Assembly: GCA_027604665.1 (NCBI GenBank)
Contig: JADGIZ010000006.1
Location: forward strand, 1-63,937
Direction of reading: 5' to 3'
From: Polyrhizophydium stewartii
Lineage: Eukaryota > Chytridiomycota > Chytridiomycetes > Rhizophydiales
DNA: 63,937 nucleotides
Shown: one piece after another, positions 52,631 to 63,056 of the stretch
Layout: each line of letters starts with the position of its first letter
How positions within the stretch are numbered: position 1 is the first letter of the stretch
Made by a program: the position numbers and the translations under genes
Notes under the pieces: model-generated
Seen by the model: the letters and a program-made list of their open reading frames with translations, nothing else
The model's database searches: none
Told to the model about the DNA's origin: nothing

Positions 52631-52675
52631 CAACCGACACAACCGACACAACCGACACAACCGACGCAACCGACA
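52631..52675. repeat. 9-bp minisatellite, five units
   Basis: Five tandem copies of CAACCGACA (one with a single change), in the 150 bp between AROM and the NSL1 start, ending 6 bp before the ATG at 52682. One frame reads as repeated Gln-Pro-Thr. Confidence 0.9.
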
Positions 52676-52681
52676 CGAGCG

Positions 52682-54021
52682 ATGCTGAGCGTGGCGGGCG
52701 AGGCAGGCGGCGTGGCGTACCCGCGCGTCCAGACCGAGTCGTGCGACGATATTATATTCATCCGCGACGAGCTGCGGGCCTTTGTGCGCTCCGCCATGGA
52801 CAGGCGAGGCGAAGACGTGTGCTCCGTCTCCGAGTCGCGGAAGCGTGTGCTGGCCGCCAAGGCCGCCGCGGCGGCTGCTGCAAGTGCCTCGGACGCCGGA
52901 AACAAGGAAGCCCAGGCTCTGACTGCTGCCCACGCGCCGCTTGCCGAAGTCAGCGGCGTGCGCAGCGAGGTCGAGCGCAAACTGTTCAAGGTGCTTTCTG
53001 GCCGAGAGTGGCGAGCCGGCGGCCGACATGCTTGCTGACGGACTACTGGCCCACTTGCTTGCCTGCTGGGCTCTCTGTGCGTGCGCGTGGTGCGACTCGA
53101 CGGCAGTGGATCGAGATCATCTTCAGGCAACTCGCCCCCAACGTCGAAATCAACGGCATCGAGTTCATGCAGGCGTTCAGGGACCCGCGGAGTATGTATC
53201 TGCACAGCTGGCTGGCGCCAAGGTGCCTGCGGGCGTGCACGCTGACGCCCAGCGCTGCTCGTGTGTGTGCGTGTGGTTATGTTGCACGATGAAGCAACCG
53301 AGTACGAGCCGTTGGACGAGGAGCGCCGAGCAATGGCCGAGGAGTCGCAGAACCGCGCACAGGGTGCGATGGTGCGCGTCACGCACATGCGGCGCGAGGC
53401 ACCGCAGCACGTCGGGTCGATGGTGACCGATAGCGTGCGGATACTCACCGAGATCACCGAGGACGCGATGATCGTCGAGCCCGAGCAAGCGGCGCAGCGC
53501 GCGGTGCCGAGTCTGAGTGCGTTGTGTTTGTTTGTTGACATTGGCGGTGGTGCGGGATGGTGTGGTCGGGACGCTGACGATCCTGATGCTTCTGGGCTCT
53601 GCAGCGATACCGGATCGGGAGGTCCAGCAGGCGGCAGTTGACTACGACTCTTCGCTGCGCACGCTGAGCCAGGCTGCCAAGGTGCGCTCTCTCGAGTACG
53701 GGGGGGGGAGAGAGGCTGCGATATGCAGATGAACCGAGGTGTGCTGACGCCCGGATGCAGGATGTCGTGCCCAGGACCAAGCGTGCCCAGCGCGCGCAAG
53801 CGACGCTCGACAGTCTCAAGGTCCCGCCCGCATCTGAGATGCCTGCGGTGGAGGCCATGTCGCTCCGGTCGCAGACGCCGCGCGCAAACCGGCGCCAGAG
53901 CATGGCCATGAAGTACGCCATGACTCCGCGCACGGCACGCTTTGGGCTGGTCAAGCGGCTTGAGGCCGAGGCGCACCGCGCTGCCGCGCCGAGCGATAGC
54001 GGCCCGCCTGCGTCGCAGTGA
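52682..54021 (+). CDS. NSL1: Kinetochore subunit Nsl1/Mis14 (MIND complex)
   Basis: Exons give D-D-I-I-F-I-R-D-E-L-R-A-F-V-R-S-A-M, then a charged helix. Next come I-E-I-I-F-R-Q-L-A-P-N-V-E-I-N-G-I-E-F-M-Q-A-F and D-E-A-T-E-Y-E-P-L-D-E-E-R-R-A-M-A. After that are R-V-T-H-M-R-R-E-A-P-Q-H and a coiled coil with R-T-L-S-Q-A-A-K. This resembles Mis14/Nsl1: helix, the 'apNItvNG' segment, 'EPFDE', and a C-terminal 'vaqLRRetP' coiled coil. MIND links the inner kinetochore to Ndc80 and KNL1. The C-terminal 80 residues are basic and disordered. Four to five introns. Start 52682 is the first ATG after the minisatellite. The family call is a motif-based inference. Confidence 0.65.
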
Positions 54022-54169
54022 ATGCTGCGTGTGCGGCTCGAGTGCGTCTCTTGCGCGAATGTGTGAATGTGTCTGGCGAGCCGAGATGGCGGGCCGAGGG
54101 ATTAAACCTGGTGGTGGTGAGTCGGGACCAGAGTTGCCTCGAGACACGGAAGGCGGCGGCGCGGCGACG

Positions 54170-56152
54170 ATGCAATCGGCCGTGCTGACGCAGACGCTGC
54201 TGGCGTCGCTCGACCACGTCATCTACGTGCACTTTGTGTACCTGTATCTGCTGGACTTTCGGATCACGGTGCTGCTGCTGCGGGCGCTGGCGTTTGTGGC
54301 AAGTGGCCCCCGCCCCCTGCCACGCTCGCGCCGCCTGGGGCCAGCCTCGTCGTTGGCACGAGGGCGTATTGCTGCTGCGGCGTCGTCGCGGCTTGTGCGG
54401 TGTGCGAGCCGGCCGGCCCCGCTGACGCCCTGCTCCCGGCGCGGCCGCACGCTGCCGCGCTGCTGCCGCCCGGTCCGCAGCTGCAGGCGCCGCTCGCCCA
54501 GTCCATGTCCGTGCGGGCGGGCATCCGCAACATCATTCTCGTCAACGCAGTGTTCGCGCTGTTCCACCTCTTCAAGGGCGCCGACGGCCCGCCGGTCATC
54601 ATCGACTTCTTTGCGGACGGTGAGCTGGGGAGACGCCGCCGGCGGCGTGGGTCCAGGCTGCGGCAGGCGGGCGACCGGCGCTGACGCTCGCTCGCTCGCT
54701 CGCCGCGGGCCTGCCCTGGGCTCCTCCGCGCGGCGGGATGTGTGTCGCCGCGGCCCGCAAGCCCACACGACGGCGACATCGCGGCTCTTTCTGGTCTTCA
54801 TTGACTTGGCCGTGATGGGCATGCAGCTGTTCCGCGCCATGGTGCTGCACACGACCACGTCGCCCACGCGCACGTCGCGGCTGTTCTTCGCCATCTCGCC
54901 GCCGCTGCCGGGCAGCCGGCGGCACAGCCAGTCGCACGGACACCCGCACCACCACCACCACAATCAGCATCGCGCTGCCGGTCGCGCGTCGCAGTCACCG
55001 CCCCCGCCGCCGCCTGCCGAGGCGCTGTTTGGCTCCGCCGCGGCGTCCAGATACCATGCGGCCGCGAGCGGGCAGCTGCAGAGCCGCCACCACGCCGATC
55101 CGATGCCCGGGCAGCGGCCGCGGTCGTTCTCGTTCAGCGGCGCGCTGCCGTCATCGTCGTCGTCGCTGTTGCTTCCATCGCTGACTTCGGCCTCGATGTC
55201 GATGGCGGGCACCGCAGGGACAGAGACGGCACCACCACATCCGCCTGTGTTCCCGCCGCCGCAGAACATGCAGCCGCAGCCGGCGCAGGCCGCGCGCTGG
55301 ACGTCTTCGGCATCGTCGTCGGGATCGGGCCTGCCGCCGCGGCCGCCCCTCGCCGCGTCTGGATCTGCCTCCTGGACGCCGTCGCTCGAGTCTGTTGCGG
55401 ATCTCGAGGCCACGGGAGCGCCGGGACCCAGCAGCGGGGTGATGCCCGCGCGGGGACAGACAAGCCGCCGCGGGTCCATGTCACGCCGGGTCCCCGCGCG
55501 TGCGCCGTCGCCCGCCACGCCACCGCCGCCGCCGCCGCCGCGCGACGAGCTGTCGACCGTGTACACGATGGAGTTTGATGTCCCGGGCGTCGTGCGGTCA
55601 ATCATCTACGAGCAGCGCAGCCGGCAGCCCGTGCGGTCAGCTGGCGGCGGCATCGGCATCGGCATCGGCAGCCCATCTGGCGGCGGTGGCAGCGGCGGCA
55701 CGGCGCGATCGAGCACATCGACGCTCGACGTGTCGGGGTTCCGCGCCACGCTCAACTGGCGCATCCTGCGGCTCAACGCGCAGCTACGTGCACAGCGGCG
55801 GCGGCCGCCCGACGGCGCTGGCTCGCCCGGATCTGCGGCGTCGGCTGTCGCCGGTGCAGGACTTGGCTCCGCGGCGGAGCGCACGACCTTGTTGGATGCA
55901 TCCGAGGCCGATCATGGGCTTGCGGCTGCTGCGGGCCGCGACGGCCGCCGCCACTCGGACACAGACTATGAGCGCAGCTCGTTCACGGCCAGCGAAGCCG
56001 GCCGCGATGGTGACGATGCCGCGTCGGACGTGTCGCCCGAGGATGCGTTTTATGCGCACCAAGGCGATATCGAGACGGGCACGGCGGCGTCGGGCGATCC
56101 GCTGCTCAGGCGGCACGCCGGTCAAAGCGGCTCGCGCAACTTGCCTGTGTGA
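54170..56152 (+). CDS. DUF1746-like multi-pass membrane protein with long disordered tail
   Basis: The N-terminal 160 residues hold hydrophobic segments spread over three exons: L-D-H-V-I-Y-V-H-F-V-Y-L-Y-L-L-D-F-R, then I-R-N-I-I-L-V-N-A-V-F-A-L-F-H-L-F-K-G with G-P-P-V-I-I-D-F, then L-F-L-V-F-I-D-L-A-V-M-G-M-Q-L-F-R-A-M-V-L-H. This pattern resembles the fungal DUF1746 domain, whose function I do not know. The remaining 400 residues, in one exon, are low-complexity: His-, Pro-, Ser- and Gly-rich with poly-Pro runs. They contain one conserved-looking island, M-E-F-D-V-P-G-V-V-R-S-I-I-Y-E. The start ATG at 54170 gives M-Q-S-A-V-L-T-Q-T-L-L. An ER or vacuole membrane location is plausible but not shown. 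Confidence 0.6.
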   Translation: MQSAVLTQTLLASLDHVIYVHFVYLYLLDFRITVLLLRALAFVASGPRPLPRSRRLGPASSLARGRIAAAASSRLVRCASRPAPLTPCSRRGRTLPRCCRPVRSCRRRSPSPCPCGRASATSFSSTQCSRCSTSSRAPTARRSSSTSLRTVSWGDAAGGVGPGCGRRATGADARSLARRGPALGSSARRDVCRRGPQAHTTATSRLFLVFIDLAVMGMQLFRAMVLHTTTSPTRTSRLFFAISPPLPGSRRHSQSHGHPHHHHHNQHRAAGRASQSPPPPPPAEALFGSAAASRYHAAASGQLQSRHHADPMPGQRPRSFSFSGALPSSSSSLLLPSLTSASMSMAGTAGTETAPPHPPVFPPPQNMQPQPAQAARWTSSASSSGSGLPPRPPLAASGSASWTPSLESVADLEATGAPGPSSGVMPARGQTSRRGSMSRRVPARAPSPATPPPPPPPRDELSTVYTMEFDVPGVVRSIIYEQRSRQPVRSAGGGIGIGIGSPSGGGGSGGTARSSTSTLDVSGFRATLNWRILRLNAQLRAQRRRPPDGAGSPGSAASAVAGAGLGSAAERTTLLDASEADHGLAAAAGRDGRRHSDTDYERSSFTASEAGRDGDDAASDVSPEDAFYAHQGDIETGTAASGDPLLRRHAGQSGSRNLPV

Positions 56153-56395
56153 GTGGTTGTGGGGTCGAGCCTCGCCCCCAGCCCCCTTCACAAGCGACTC
56201 GCGACGGTGGATACTCGGAAATAGATGCAATCTCAGTGATGCGAATCCAAAAAAAAGGAAGCTGTCGCCGGCTCAGTTTTTATGAACTTGCCAAGGCAGG
56301 GACGAGTCTGGGTGTTGTGATGTGGCGATGCTGCGCTGAACCGCGCGGGATCGCCGCGAGAAGCAAGTGCACCGCGAGCAAAGTAACATCGTTGG

Positions 56396-57975
56396 TCACT
56401 CCTCGCCGGCGGCCTTGCTCTTTCGCTTCTTCCGCCTCTTCTTCTTCTCGGCGGATCCAGTCGCGCCGGCGCCGGCGCCCGCATCATCATCGTCGTCCTC
56501 GCCTGCAGCCGCACGCACGAGACCTGCATCGCCGCTGCCGCTTGCGCTGCCGCCCTTTGTGGGAAGATCTGCGTCTGCTTCGAGCGCGTCGCGCTTGCGC
56601 TTAGACGGCGTTGGGTCCGCGGCCGACTTTTTGGACGCCATGGGTTTGGAAGCAGGCGTGGTCGGCCGCTTGGCTTGGTGCTTGCCGGCCGATCGTGACT
56701 TCTTCCTCGACGCAACATACTCGTCCTCGTCTTGCTCATCATCGTCGTCGTTGTCATCGTCGTCGTCGTCGGAAGCATTGGAGGCCGCTTCGTCGGCCTC
56801 GTCGTCGTCGTCGCCAAACGCAATGTGTGTCGCCGACGGCGCGCCGTCAACGTCCATGGCGCTGGTGTCGGCAGAGGGGTCCTCGAACGAGGGCATCTCG
56901 AGGATCACGGGCTGCGGCAGGTCGGTGGCGTCGACCAGGCCCGTGTCGGCAGGCTTGTCGGTCAGCGAGCCGGAGATCGCGAGCATCTTGTTGGCCGTGA
57001 TCAGGCTTTGCGAGCAGAGACGAACTCAAAGTCAGCCGTCCGCGCATGCATTGAGTGCAGGAACAACAAGATCGACCATGTGCTGTGTGTTTGGTGAGGA
57101 CATACCTGGCGACAGTGAACTTGATGACACTACCCGAGGCCACAAACTGCAGCGTCTCGTCCTTGGCCGACGTGAACTGCCACGCGTGCGCGTCGGTGCT
57201 CCACGCAAACTCGTCGAGCCGGATATGGCTCGAGGGAATCGAAGCGTTGAAGACGCCGTAGACGAGGAGACCAATGTGGTCTGGCGAGACCTTGTTGACA
57301 ACGCCGTCTTGGCGAGCGCGCACGGGCATGACACCGTCAGCATTCGTGGTTGTAGTTTCGTGGACAGCAGCAGGCGTCGTCATTCGGAAAGGGGGGCGAG
57401 AGACCCACAGAGCGTCGATCCAACCGACGGCGAGAAGAGGACAAACGAGGCCCGCACGCTGATCAGCGCAAAGGGGCACTCGTCCATGATGTGGCCGACG
57501 GGGGCGATGGGCTCAATGTCCGAGTACGACAGCACCACGCCGCCCAGCTCGGGGATGTATCTGAGTTTGGGCACGGGCATTGCGCCGGGGCTGTCAGCAT
57601 TGGGTTCCTGGGAGCTTGCAAAAGGATATTGCTGCGCGGGACGCACCGCATGACAAACGTGTTGAGATAGTCCTTGATGCCGTCGAGCGGGCTCGACATG
57701 AACAGCGGCGACAGGCTGATGCGGATCTGTGCGCGGATGGACAGCAGCGGCGGCGCGTCGCTGGCAGCAGCAGCAGCAGCAGCAGCCGGTTTTGGCTTGG
57801 ACGCGGCGACGATGGTGCCGGACGATTTGGATGCCTTGGTGAGCTTGGATGCAGAGGCCGCAGGGGCCGCAGCGGCCGCGGCATCTGACGACTTCTTGGA
57901 CTTTTTGGTCGACGGGGTTGACGCTGGCTCGGCGGCGGCGGCGTGCGCCTTGTCGGCGGTCTTTGGCTTGGCCAT
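56396..57975 (-). CDS. RPA43: RNA polymerase I subunit RPA43
   Basis: The N-terminus is Ala/Lys-rich, with an Ala run from a CAG-type repeat. The OB-fold region follows: I-S-L-S-P-L-F-M-S-S-P-L-D-G-I-K-D-Y-L-N-T-F-V-M, I-P-E-L-G-G-V-V-L-S-Y-S-D-I-E-P, C-P-F-A-L-I-S-V-R-A-S-F-V-L-F-S-P, S-P-D-H-I-G-L-L-V-Y-G-V-F-N-A-S-I-P and a later S-G-S-V-I-K-F-T-V. This order is diagnostic of RPA43/TWISTNB. RPA43 pairs with RPA14-type subunits in the stalk of Pol I and contacts the initiation factor Rrn3. The C-terminal 190 residues are disordered: an acidic run, then Lys-rich blocks ending K-K-K-R-R-K-K-R-K-S-K. Three introns. Divergent from the TPR gene (259 bp). Confidence 0.85.
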
Positions 57976-58234
57976 GGAGCGGTGTGCGAGTTATCGAGCG
58001 GCGGCTGCTGCTGTGTGCGCTTGCGTGATGTGGGGACCTGGCGGGCAGCCTGTGCGCGCGTCTGTGAGGAGGGTCGAGCGCGCTGGGGAGTGCGGTCGCT
58101 CGATGGCCTGGTCTCAGCAAAGAAAAAGTTTTCAGCCTGTGGAGTCACAAAAACGTTCAGGCTAGTCATTGGCGTGACAATTGCGGCGCCTCGCTTAGCG
58201 CCTTTCTCGCGGCACCGAGACACCGACAGCGACA

Positions 58235-61064
58235 ATGAACCCGCTCGAGGACCCGCAGGCGATCCTGCTGCGTGCGCAGCGCGCGACGGCGGAAAAGGAC
58301 TACGCCGAGGCGGAGCGGTGCTTCTCGATCCTGATCGAGGGCTTCCGCGCGGCCAAGGCGCAGGGCATCCCGATGCCCAACCTCGTGATGGGGTACCTGT
58401 CGCGGTCGACGTGCCGGCTCGAGCTCGGCGACCTCGACGGCTCGCTCAACGACGCCGAGCTGGCGCTCATGGAGCCCGACATCACCGCGCCGCGCGAGAT
58501 CCTGCCCGGGTGCACCACCACGCGGACGGCCGCTGCGGTGCGTCGAGCGACTGCCGACGGGTGGCCGAGGCGCAGTGGCTGACGCCCGCTTCGTTTCGCA
58601 ACCTTGCGCCGCCGCCGGTGCTGCGCCGTGCACACCTGCTGCCCGCTGCTGCGCCCCTCCCCCTGTCGGCCGCTGCGCACGGGCGTGTGGGCTGGGGTGA
58701 TGCCGCCGCCGCCGCCGCCGCTGCCGCCGCAGACCCGCATCATCGACAGTGCGTCGCGGCGGGGCACGCCTTGCCGGTGCACGGCGGATGATCGCTGACA
58801 CTCCCCGACTCCCCGCCGCCCGCGGCAGTCTACGAGCGCAAGGGCGAGGCGGACAAGGCCGCTGCGCTGCGCGCGAAGCTGACGGAGCTCATGGACAGGG
58901 CGCAGGCCAATGTGGCGCGCTCGCTGGAGCTCAAGGAGGCCGGCAACGCGCAGTTCAAGCGCGGCGCGTTTGGCCCCGCGCTGGCGCTGTACGAGCAGGC
59001 GCTCGAGCTCAACCCGACCGAGTCGACGATCCTGTCGAATGCGTGCCAGGCGGCGCTCAAGCTCGACGAGGTCGACAAGGCCGAGATGCTTGCCCAGCGC
59101 TGCGTCAACGTGCGGCCCGATTGGAGCAAGGCGTGGTACCGCCAAGGTGCGTGCGTGCGTCCTTCCACCCGCCTGCACGCCCGCCCGCCAGTGCACCGAC
59201 GCAAGCCGGCGGGGACGGGCGGACAGAGAAGACGGGGAACCCGTATCGCGTGGCCGCCTTGGCTCACGCGTCGCGTGCTCGCCATACCCGCGTGCTCATC
59301 ATCGCACACACACCCTCGCCTGCCTGCCCGCCCCCGTGTGCGCTCGCGCAGGCGCCGTGGCGATGCGCAAGGGCATGTACATGCGCGCCATGCAGGCGTT
59401 CCAACGTGCCACGCAGCTGGCCCCCGAGGACGCCGAGATCAGGCGCATGTACGACGAGGCCGTGACCAAGGCGCAGGAGACGGATCCGAACCAGGGCGGC
59501 CTCGACATGCAGTTTGCCGCGATGATGGCGAAGCTGCGCGACCAGTCGTGGGTGCGTCTATCGCGCATGCTCGCTTGCACGAAGACGATGCGAGATGCGT
59601 GTGCGTTGAGTTCCCGATGTTTGGTCGTCGGCTGACTGGCGCTTCAATATCGGCCCTCGTTGCGCTCGCTCGCAGGACTTTGCCGGCTGGCTCAAGAGCA
59701 ACTGGAACGACGTCGAGTTTATGGATCTCGATGCCTTTGCGGAGACGCTTGGCCCCGAGGTTGCGCCGGACGTCACGGCCGCCATGCGGATGCTGCACCC
59801 AGAGTTCCCCGAGGCGCTTCACCCGATGGCCACCGAGGCTGCACTTGCACCCGTGGTACGTTCGTTTTCGTCGGTGCACGCCTGGTCGCGCATGCAGGCT
59901 GGCGTGCCCAGGCTGCGGCCAAGTCGCGCATTCCCCGCTTATCAGTGCACACAGGCACTCGCACAGCAGCAACTGCTGACGCTCGACGTGCTCTAGATGC
60001 CCGCGTCGGCCAACAACCTGATCCGCCACCTGATGCCGTCTGACCCGATGCTCACGGCGCTGATTGTGCGTCGGCTGCTGAAGCGCGCCGAGCCCGATAG
60101 CGAGTGGACGCTTGTGTGGGTGTTTGGCGCGGACCCGCGTCCGTTTGTGCAGTGGCGCCACTTTAGCCGGTACGTGCAGCAGCACCAGATGTACGCCTGG
60201 CTGGTGGACCGGCCGACGCGGCGGATGGTGGACTGCATGCGGTACTGGGACCTGTACCTCAAGGCGCCGCACGCGACGGGCGGCGAGGCCGCCGTCGTGC
60301 GTGGCCCCGCGGCCGTCAAGCAGTCGTCGGGGATTGATATCGTTGGGCACCGCGAGGACGTGTATGCGTGCGACGACGAGGAGATGCTTGTCGCGTTCTT
60401 GAACCGCGTATATGAGAGCAACCGGCAGCAGAACGAGCAGGCCGAGCTCGAGCGGGCCGAGCGCGACAAGGGTCCCAGCGGGCAGGCGGCGCGTGTTGCG
60501 GCCGAGGCTGCCATCGCCGAGCAGGTGCGGCAGAGGCAGGCTGCTGCGGCGGCGGCTGGTGCGCAGGCCGACGACGGCGGCGAGGACGCGCCGGCGATCG
60601 AGCCTGTTGTCGACGACGAGCAAGGCGACGGCCAGGGCGCTGGCGAGGACAGCCCGCCCGAGATCGAGGCTGCCGAGGCCGAGACCGAGAAGCACGGCGG
60701 CAGCGGCGATGGCGGCGACGACGAGGCGACGCTGGTCGAGACGGAGCTTCGTCAGCGGCGGGCCGCGAATGCCACTGCGGGCGACGAGACGAGCGGCGAG
60801 GCGAGCGATGCTAAGGCGTCGCCCGCCGTGCGCGGCAAGAGCGGCGCCGCGAGCAAGAGCAAGTCGGGCCTGAAGCAGAAGAAGCAGAAACAGGCCGCCG
60901 AGGTGCAGCAGACGCAGCAGGTGGAGATGCCGTCGCCGCAGCGTCTCGCGCTTGGACTGGTGCTCCTCACGGCTGCAGTTGTTGTGTCGCTGCTCGTGCT
61001 TGGTGTGATCCCGCTCGGCGGCAGCGCCACCGCGACGCCGGCGGCGGCGGCGGACGGCGAGTGA
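58235..61064 (+). CDS. TPR protein with C-terminal membrane anchor
   Basis: The N-terminus M-N-P-L-E-D-P-Q leads into tetratricopeptide-like helices: A-E-K-D-Y-A-E-A-E-R-C-F, then A-R-S-L-E-L-K-E-A-G-N-A-Q-F-K-R-G-A-F, A-L-A-L-Y-E-Q-A-L-E-L-N-P-T and A-M-R-K-G-M-Y-M-R-A-M-Q-A-F-Q-R-A. A middle domain (about 59670-60400) has W-L-K-S-N-W-N-D-V-E-F, Y-A-W-L-V-D-R-P-T-R-R-M and R-Y-W-D-L-Y-L-K-A. A disordered, acidic Ala-rich stretch and a basic patch precede one hydrophobic segment (L-A-L-G-L-V-L-L-T-A-A-V-V-V-S-L-L-V-L-G-V) near the end, as in tail-anchored proteins. Splicing over about 59855-59996 joins the TPR and middle parts; otherwise the latter would be a separate gene starting at 59998. 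TPR anchors of this kind often dock chaperones; no specific family is recognised. Confidence 0.65.
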
Positions 61065-61182
61065 GCGCGGGACGGCGCTGTAATGAAGCGGTCTCGTGAG
61101 ACACTGCGAGAGTCGTCTTCTCTCGAGGAATTGAGACACCGAGGGAATCGTGCTCTTGCGAGAGTGAGACAACGATTGGGTC

Positions 61183-62121
61183 ATGTGCCGTCGGCTGATG
61201 ATACTGATGGCGCTGCATCGGCGCTGGGAGAAACTCGATGCTGCGCTCCAGCCGCCCACAGTGCTTCCAGCTCATCAGCAGCGACCGCGAATGCTCAAGA
61301 GATGGGCTGTCGCGACTCTCTGGGGCTTTGTGCCAGGATCGTTCCAGTTTCCCGAGTGCATCCTCGGGACTTTTATGAGAAACTACTACAGGATGCGCGG
61401 CATGGAGCAGCCTCCCGCCAAATGGTGGCGCGCGTTCATGTCTGGTCTGTTTGTCAAGGGCACATCCACACCCAAGATGATTGTCAAGAAGCGCTATACT
61501 GTAACTGACGGCATAAGCATCACACTTATGACCCCGAAGGCGCCAGCGCCATCGTCGGCGCCGCCATTATCGTCGGCGCCGCCACCATCGTCGGCGCTGC
61601 TACCATTGTCCGCGCCATCCCGCGGCAAGAAGCCCACCAAGCCGAGCCCTGACAGCAACGGCGACTACATCCAGAATGCGCCGGGTCTCAAGAAGCTTGA
61701 GGATGGCGGCTTCAAGTACTTTTGTTTTTTCGACCTTAACAGCAAGAACAACGCGATGATTTGGATTGCGCGGATGCATCTTTACCACGATTTGGTTGGC
61801 GGGAGGTCTTGGACCAAGTACGACGGCAAGCGTGCACCGAATGGCACTCTATTCATCAAGATCTCGAAACGCGAATTCAAGCAGACCCGCCGCATCAAGT
61901 GGCAGCAGCGTGTACTCCAGGAGCTGCCGAAGCGCGAGCATCGCCAGCGCGAGAGGGACGGCAAGAATGACATCTTTGCCGACATGCCGTCGATCAAAAG
62001 CACCTCGGTTGGGGACGTATGGGCACTCTTCAACTTTCTCGCTGCAGACGGCCAGACCGCTGCCAACAACATGGAAGGCGCTGGCTGCCGTTTCGAGGAG
62101 ATGACGCGGTACTCGTCATGA
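61183..62121 (+). CDS. Uncharacterised intronless protein next to a retroelement
   Basis: An uninterrupted frame of 312 codons. In-frame ATGs lie at 61183 and 61291; the second fits better, because family-like sequence only appears after it. The N-terminal part reads W-G-F-V-P-G-S-F-Q-F-P-E-C-I-L-G-T-F, M-R-N-Y-Y-R-M-R-G and K-W-W-R-A-F-M-S-G-L-F-V-K-G. A Pro/Ser/Ala tandem repeat follows (61549-61617). The C-terminal part has F-K-Y-F-C-F-F-D-L-N-S-K-N-N-A-M-I-W-I-A and many Lys/Arg. Unlike every other gene here it has no intron and less extreme GC. Its stop is followed at once by the inverted copia fragments. I recognise no family. It could be a lineage-specific gene, part of a mobile element, or a captured gene. 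Confidence 0.5.
   Translation: MCRRLMILMALHRRWEKLDAALQPPTVLPAHQQRPRMLKRWAVATLWGFVPGSFQFPECILGTFMRNYYRMRGMEQPPAKWWRAFMSGLFVKGTSTPKMIVKKRYTVTDGISITLMTPKAPAPSSAPPLSSAPPPSSALLPLSAPSRGKKPTKPSPDSNGDYIQNAPGLKKLEDGGFKYFCFFDLNSKNNAMIWIARMHLYHDLVGGRSWTKYDGKRAPNGTLFIKISKREFKQTRRIKWQQRVLQELPKREHRQRERDGKNDIFADMPSIKSTSVGDVWALFNFLAADGQTAANNMEGAGCRFEEMTRYSS
61549..61617 (+). repeat. Coding tandem repeat, about four units of 18 nt
   Basis: Degenerate copies built on CCATCGTCGGCGCCGCCA, encoding repeated Pro-Ser-Ser-Ala-Pro-type units inside the uncharacterised gene. Confidence 0.8.
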
Positions 62122-63056
62122 TATGAACGGCGCCACGGCGCATTTAATGAAACTTTGCCTTGTGAAAACGACCGATATGCACAGCACTGGCTCTGCTGGT
62201 GCGTCAAACAGATCATCAAAGTCGACTTCGATGGCGTCGTTGACCAGTGAGTCCGACATGTCGCCCTGGAACACATGCACGTCCGTGTACTCGTCGACCT
62301 TGCTGTTGATGCGCACAAGCTTGTTGCGGAACTTGCCATATCCGACCACGCGACCAACAACGCTGCGGTCCGACAGGTTGTCGAGCTTGTTGTGCGGGAT
62401 CCGCACAAACGCCTTTGAGCCAAAGATGTCGAGGTGCTTGATGTTCGGGCGGCGGCCGTGGAACAGCTCGAACAGCGTCTTGCCGCCCAACGCCTGATGC
62501 GCGCTGCGGTTCTGGAGGTAAACGGCGTTCTCCAGGGTGAGCGCCCAGAAGCCAACGGACATGCCGGCGCGCTTGAGAAGCGCGCACATGCATCCGACAG
62601 CCGAGCCAATCCTGTGCTCAATCAGACCGTTCTGGTCAGACACCTGTGTCGGTGTGACGTCGTGCGTCATTTTGCGGCTCGCGAGCTCCTGCGCTAACAC
62701 CGTACCCATGAACTCGCCGCCACAGTCGGTCTGTAGTGAGACGGGCGCTGCGTCCATCTCGATGGCCAGATGGTCAATTAGCTCGAGCAACTTATCCGCT
62801 GCCTTGGACTTCTCGCGCAGCAGCAGCGGCCATATGTACCTCGAATACTCGTCCGTCATGGGCAGGGCGTACTTGTAGCGCTTGATCGACAAACGTGGCA
62901 ACGTCCAGATGTCCGTGTGCAGCCACTTCAAGATGCGGTCAGCCTTGGGCGTCGTCCGACTGCCGCACTTGCGCATCTTGCCCTTGGTGATCTGGCACAT
63001 GCTGCAGCCAGCGCACTTGACAAACACAGTCTTGGGGTCCGGGATCACGAGCCCAT
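62116..63056 (-). mobile_element. Ty1/copia integrase fragment, left copy (minus strand)
   Basis: The minus strand encodes a copia-type integrase: C-A-G-C-S-M-C-Q (end of the zinc finger), L-H-T-D-I-W (first Asp), Y-A-L-P-M-T-D-E-Y-S-R-Y, L-Q-T-D-C-G-G-E-F (second Asp), N-G-L-I-E-H-R (Glu), and F-W-A-L-T-L-E-N-A-V-Y-L-Q-N-R. It ends V-G-R-V-V-G-Y-G, D-V-H-V-F-Q. No gag, reverse transcriptase, RNase H or LTR follows; the frame stops at 62116. The 5' side is cut at 63056, where it meets the spacer to the right copy. The integrase frame itself is unbroken. A dead fragment, not a working element. Confidence 0.85.
62274..63056 (-). repeat. Left arm of long inverted repeat
   Basis: Reverse complement of 63158-63937 with scattered substitutions and one 3-nt length difference. 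The spacer between the arms is 101 bp. Confidence 0.85.

Noticed and set aside
54950..55640. His-, Pro- and Gly-rich runs as a possible CRISPR-like or satellite array
   Set aside because: The repeats are irregular codon runs inside one open frame, with no fixed unit or spacer.
59998..61064. A separate gene starting at the ATG at 59998
   Set aside because: The ATG directly follows a CTGAC branch and a TAG acceptor, and splicing joins it in frame to the TPR part. It is kept as the alternative in the TPR entry.
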